From S015-6 sp964384945 (GTDB lineage: Bacteria; Desulfobacterota; DSWW01), in the NCBI GenBank assembly GCA_964384945.1, contig CAYLMK010000035.1:1-48894 (forward strand): 48,894 bases of DNA. Reading direction: 5' to 3'. The translations under genes were made by a program, and so were the position numbers. Positions 48,648 through 48,894 of this stretch are shown here, piece after piece; positions within the stretch are counted from its first letter, which is position 1, and the number at the start of each line of letters is the position of its first letter. Below the pieces are notes generated by a model. It made no database searches and was not told the DNA's origin. It worked only from the letters and a program-made list of their open reading frames with translations.

Positions 48648-48894
48648 TTGAACGATTGGGCCCTTGTCATACGGCATGCAGAGAACGGGTACGTAATCGA
48701 GGAGCCCGAGACACTGGACGATGGTACGGTACTCGTGCACGTGTTCGAGATCCTTGGCGACAACGAGGAGCAAGCGCTTGTCGAATGTCTGTGGCACAAG
48801 GATGGGGGTTCGAGGGTAGACAGGAAGAAGTACACGGGGTACGGATTCGAGAGGCAATGGCAGGAGAACCCGGAGAGGATGCAGGAAGCCGTCC
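48648..48894 (+). CDS. Unknown element protein, cut by window edge
   Basis: Open from TTG 48648 (GAGG 6 nt upstream, 8 bp after the capsid stop) to the window end: NDWALVIRHAENGYVIEEP ... EEQALVECLWHKDGG ... KYTGYGFERQWQENPERMQ. Acidic; no family recognised. Its position suggests a structural or late gene. Confidence 0.6.
   Translation, partial: MNDWALVIRHAENGYVIEEPETLDDGTVLVHVFEILGDNEEQALVECLWHKDGGSRVDRKKYTGYGFERQWQENPERMQEAV

Larger units (their letters stand above)
40705..48894 (+). mobile_element. Left part of an integrated phage or phage-satellite-like element (right end outside window)
   Basis: Begins inside a split tRNA-Arg gene. All supported genes read rightward with tight or overlapping junctions. 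Content: four small HTH proteins, a decayed coiled-coil/GIY-YIG gene, an SSB-tailed protein, a nucleoside deoxyribosyltransferase-like protein, a primase-helicase, an origin-like repeat block and an HK97-type capsid. No integrase, repressor, terminase or portal is present in the visible part. The set resembles reduced prophages/satellites with a RepA-type primase-helicase next to an HK97 capsid. Confidence 0.85.

Overview
The window looks like a chromosome segment of an anaerobic, GC-rich deltaproteobacterium (Desulfobacterota, Syntrophobacter-like; a tentative placement). Reasons are the tRNA-Thr/Tyr/Gly/Thr-tuf arrangement, a selenocysteine tRNA, rubrerythrin, a four-subunit 2-oxoacid:ferredoxin oxidoreductase, and families common in that phylum (DUF4416, DUF2400, XRE-cupin regulator, RemA/DUF370 beside gmk). 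About 40.7 kb is ordinary housekeeping chromosome. The last 8.2 kb is the left part of an integrated phage or phage-satellite-like element that runs off the right edge.

Layout. 1-700: minus-strand operon of four tRNAs with encoded CCA ends, leading into tuf. 0.9-6.7 kb: cold-shock-domain protein, gcvH, a TonB-like protein, a zinc-ribbon protein, tRNA-Sec, and a minus-strand run dtd / DUF2400 / DUF1285 / OmpA lipoprotein. 6.9-9.3 kb: lon. 9.7-14 kb: rubrerythrin, an ECF sigma factor with its own terminator, an exported metallophosphoesterase-like protein, a conserved unknown protein and folE. 14.2-19.2 kb: alanine dehydrogenase, two glycosyltransferases and a polyprenyl-phosphate sugar transferase (surface polysaccharide initiation). 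19.2-24 kb: tightly coupled DUF4416 / yicC / remA / gmk, then rel; rpmB and purM face the other way. 26-33 kb: unknown gene, lgt, and an operon aminotransferase / engB / murI / plsB (GTPase, cell wall and phospholipid synthesis). 33.3-36.6 kb: ferredoxin plus three oxidoreductase subunits and an XRE-cupin regulator. 36.7-40.3 kb: yjbQ, an unknown, rhomboid protease, PAP2-type phosphatase and two small proteins.

The element. At 40666-40704 the 5' half of a tRNA-Arg(CCT) gene stops just after the anticodon loop and foreign sequence begins. What follows reads as one rightward programme: a strong promoter with a palindrome in its spacer; four small helix-turn-helix (excisionase/AlpA-like) proteins interleaved with a decayed coiled-coil/GIY-YIG gene; a 24-bp perfect palindrome; a small protein ending in an SSB-type DDDIPF tail; a nucleoside deoxyribosyltransferase-like protein; a primase-helicase fusion; a non-coding block of TTGGGCCA/TTAGGCCA repeats, a long hairpin and C-tracts that looks like a replication origin; and an HK97-type capsid gene carrying an extra N-terminal domain. 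Integrase, terminase, portal and protease are not in the window. The gene content resembles small phage satellites or reduced prophages that combine a RepA-type primase/helicase with an HK97 capsid.

The most interesting signals are the origin-like repeat block, the capsid fused in frame to a domain that also occurs as a separate host-side protein at 12770-13129, the SSB-tailed protein, and the tRNA split without visible repair.
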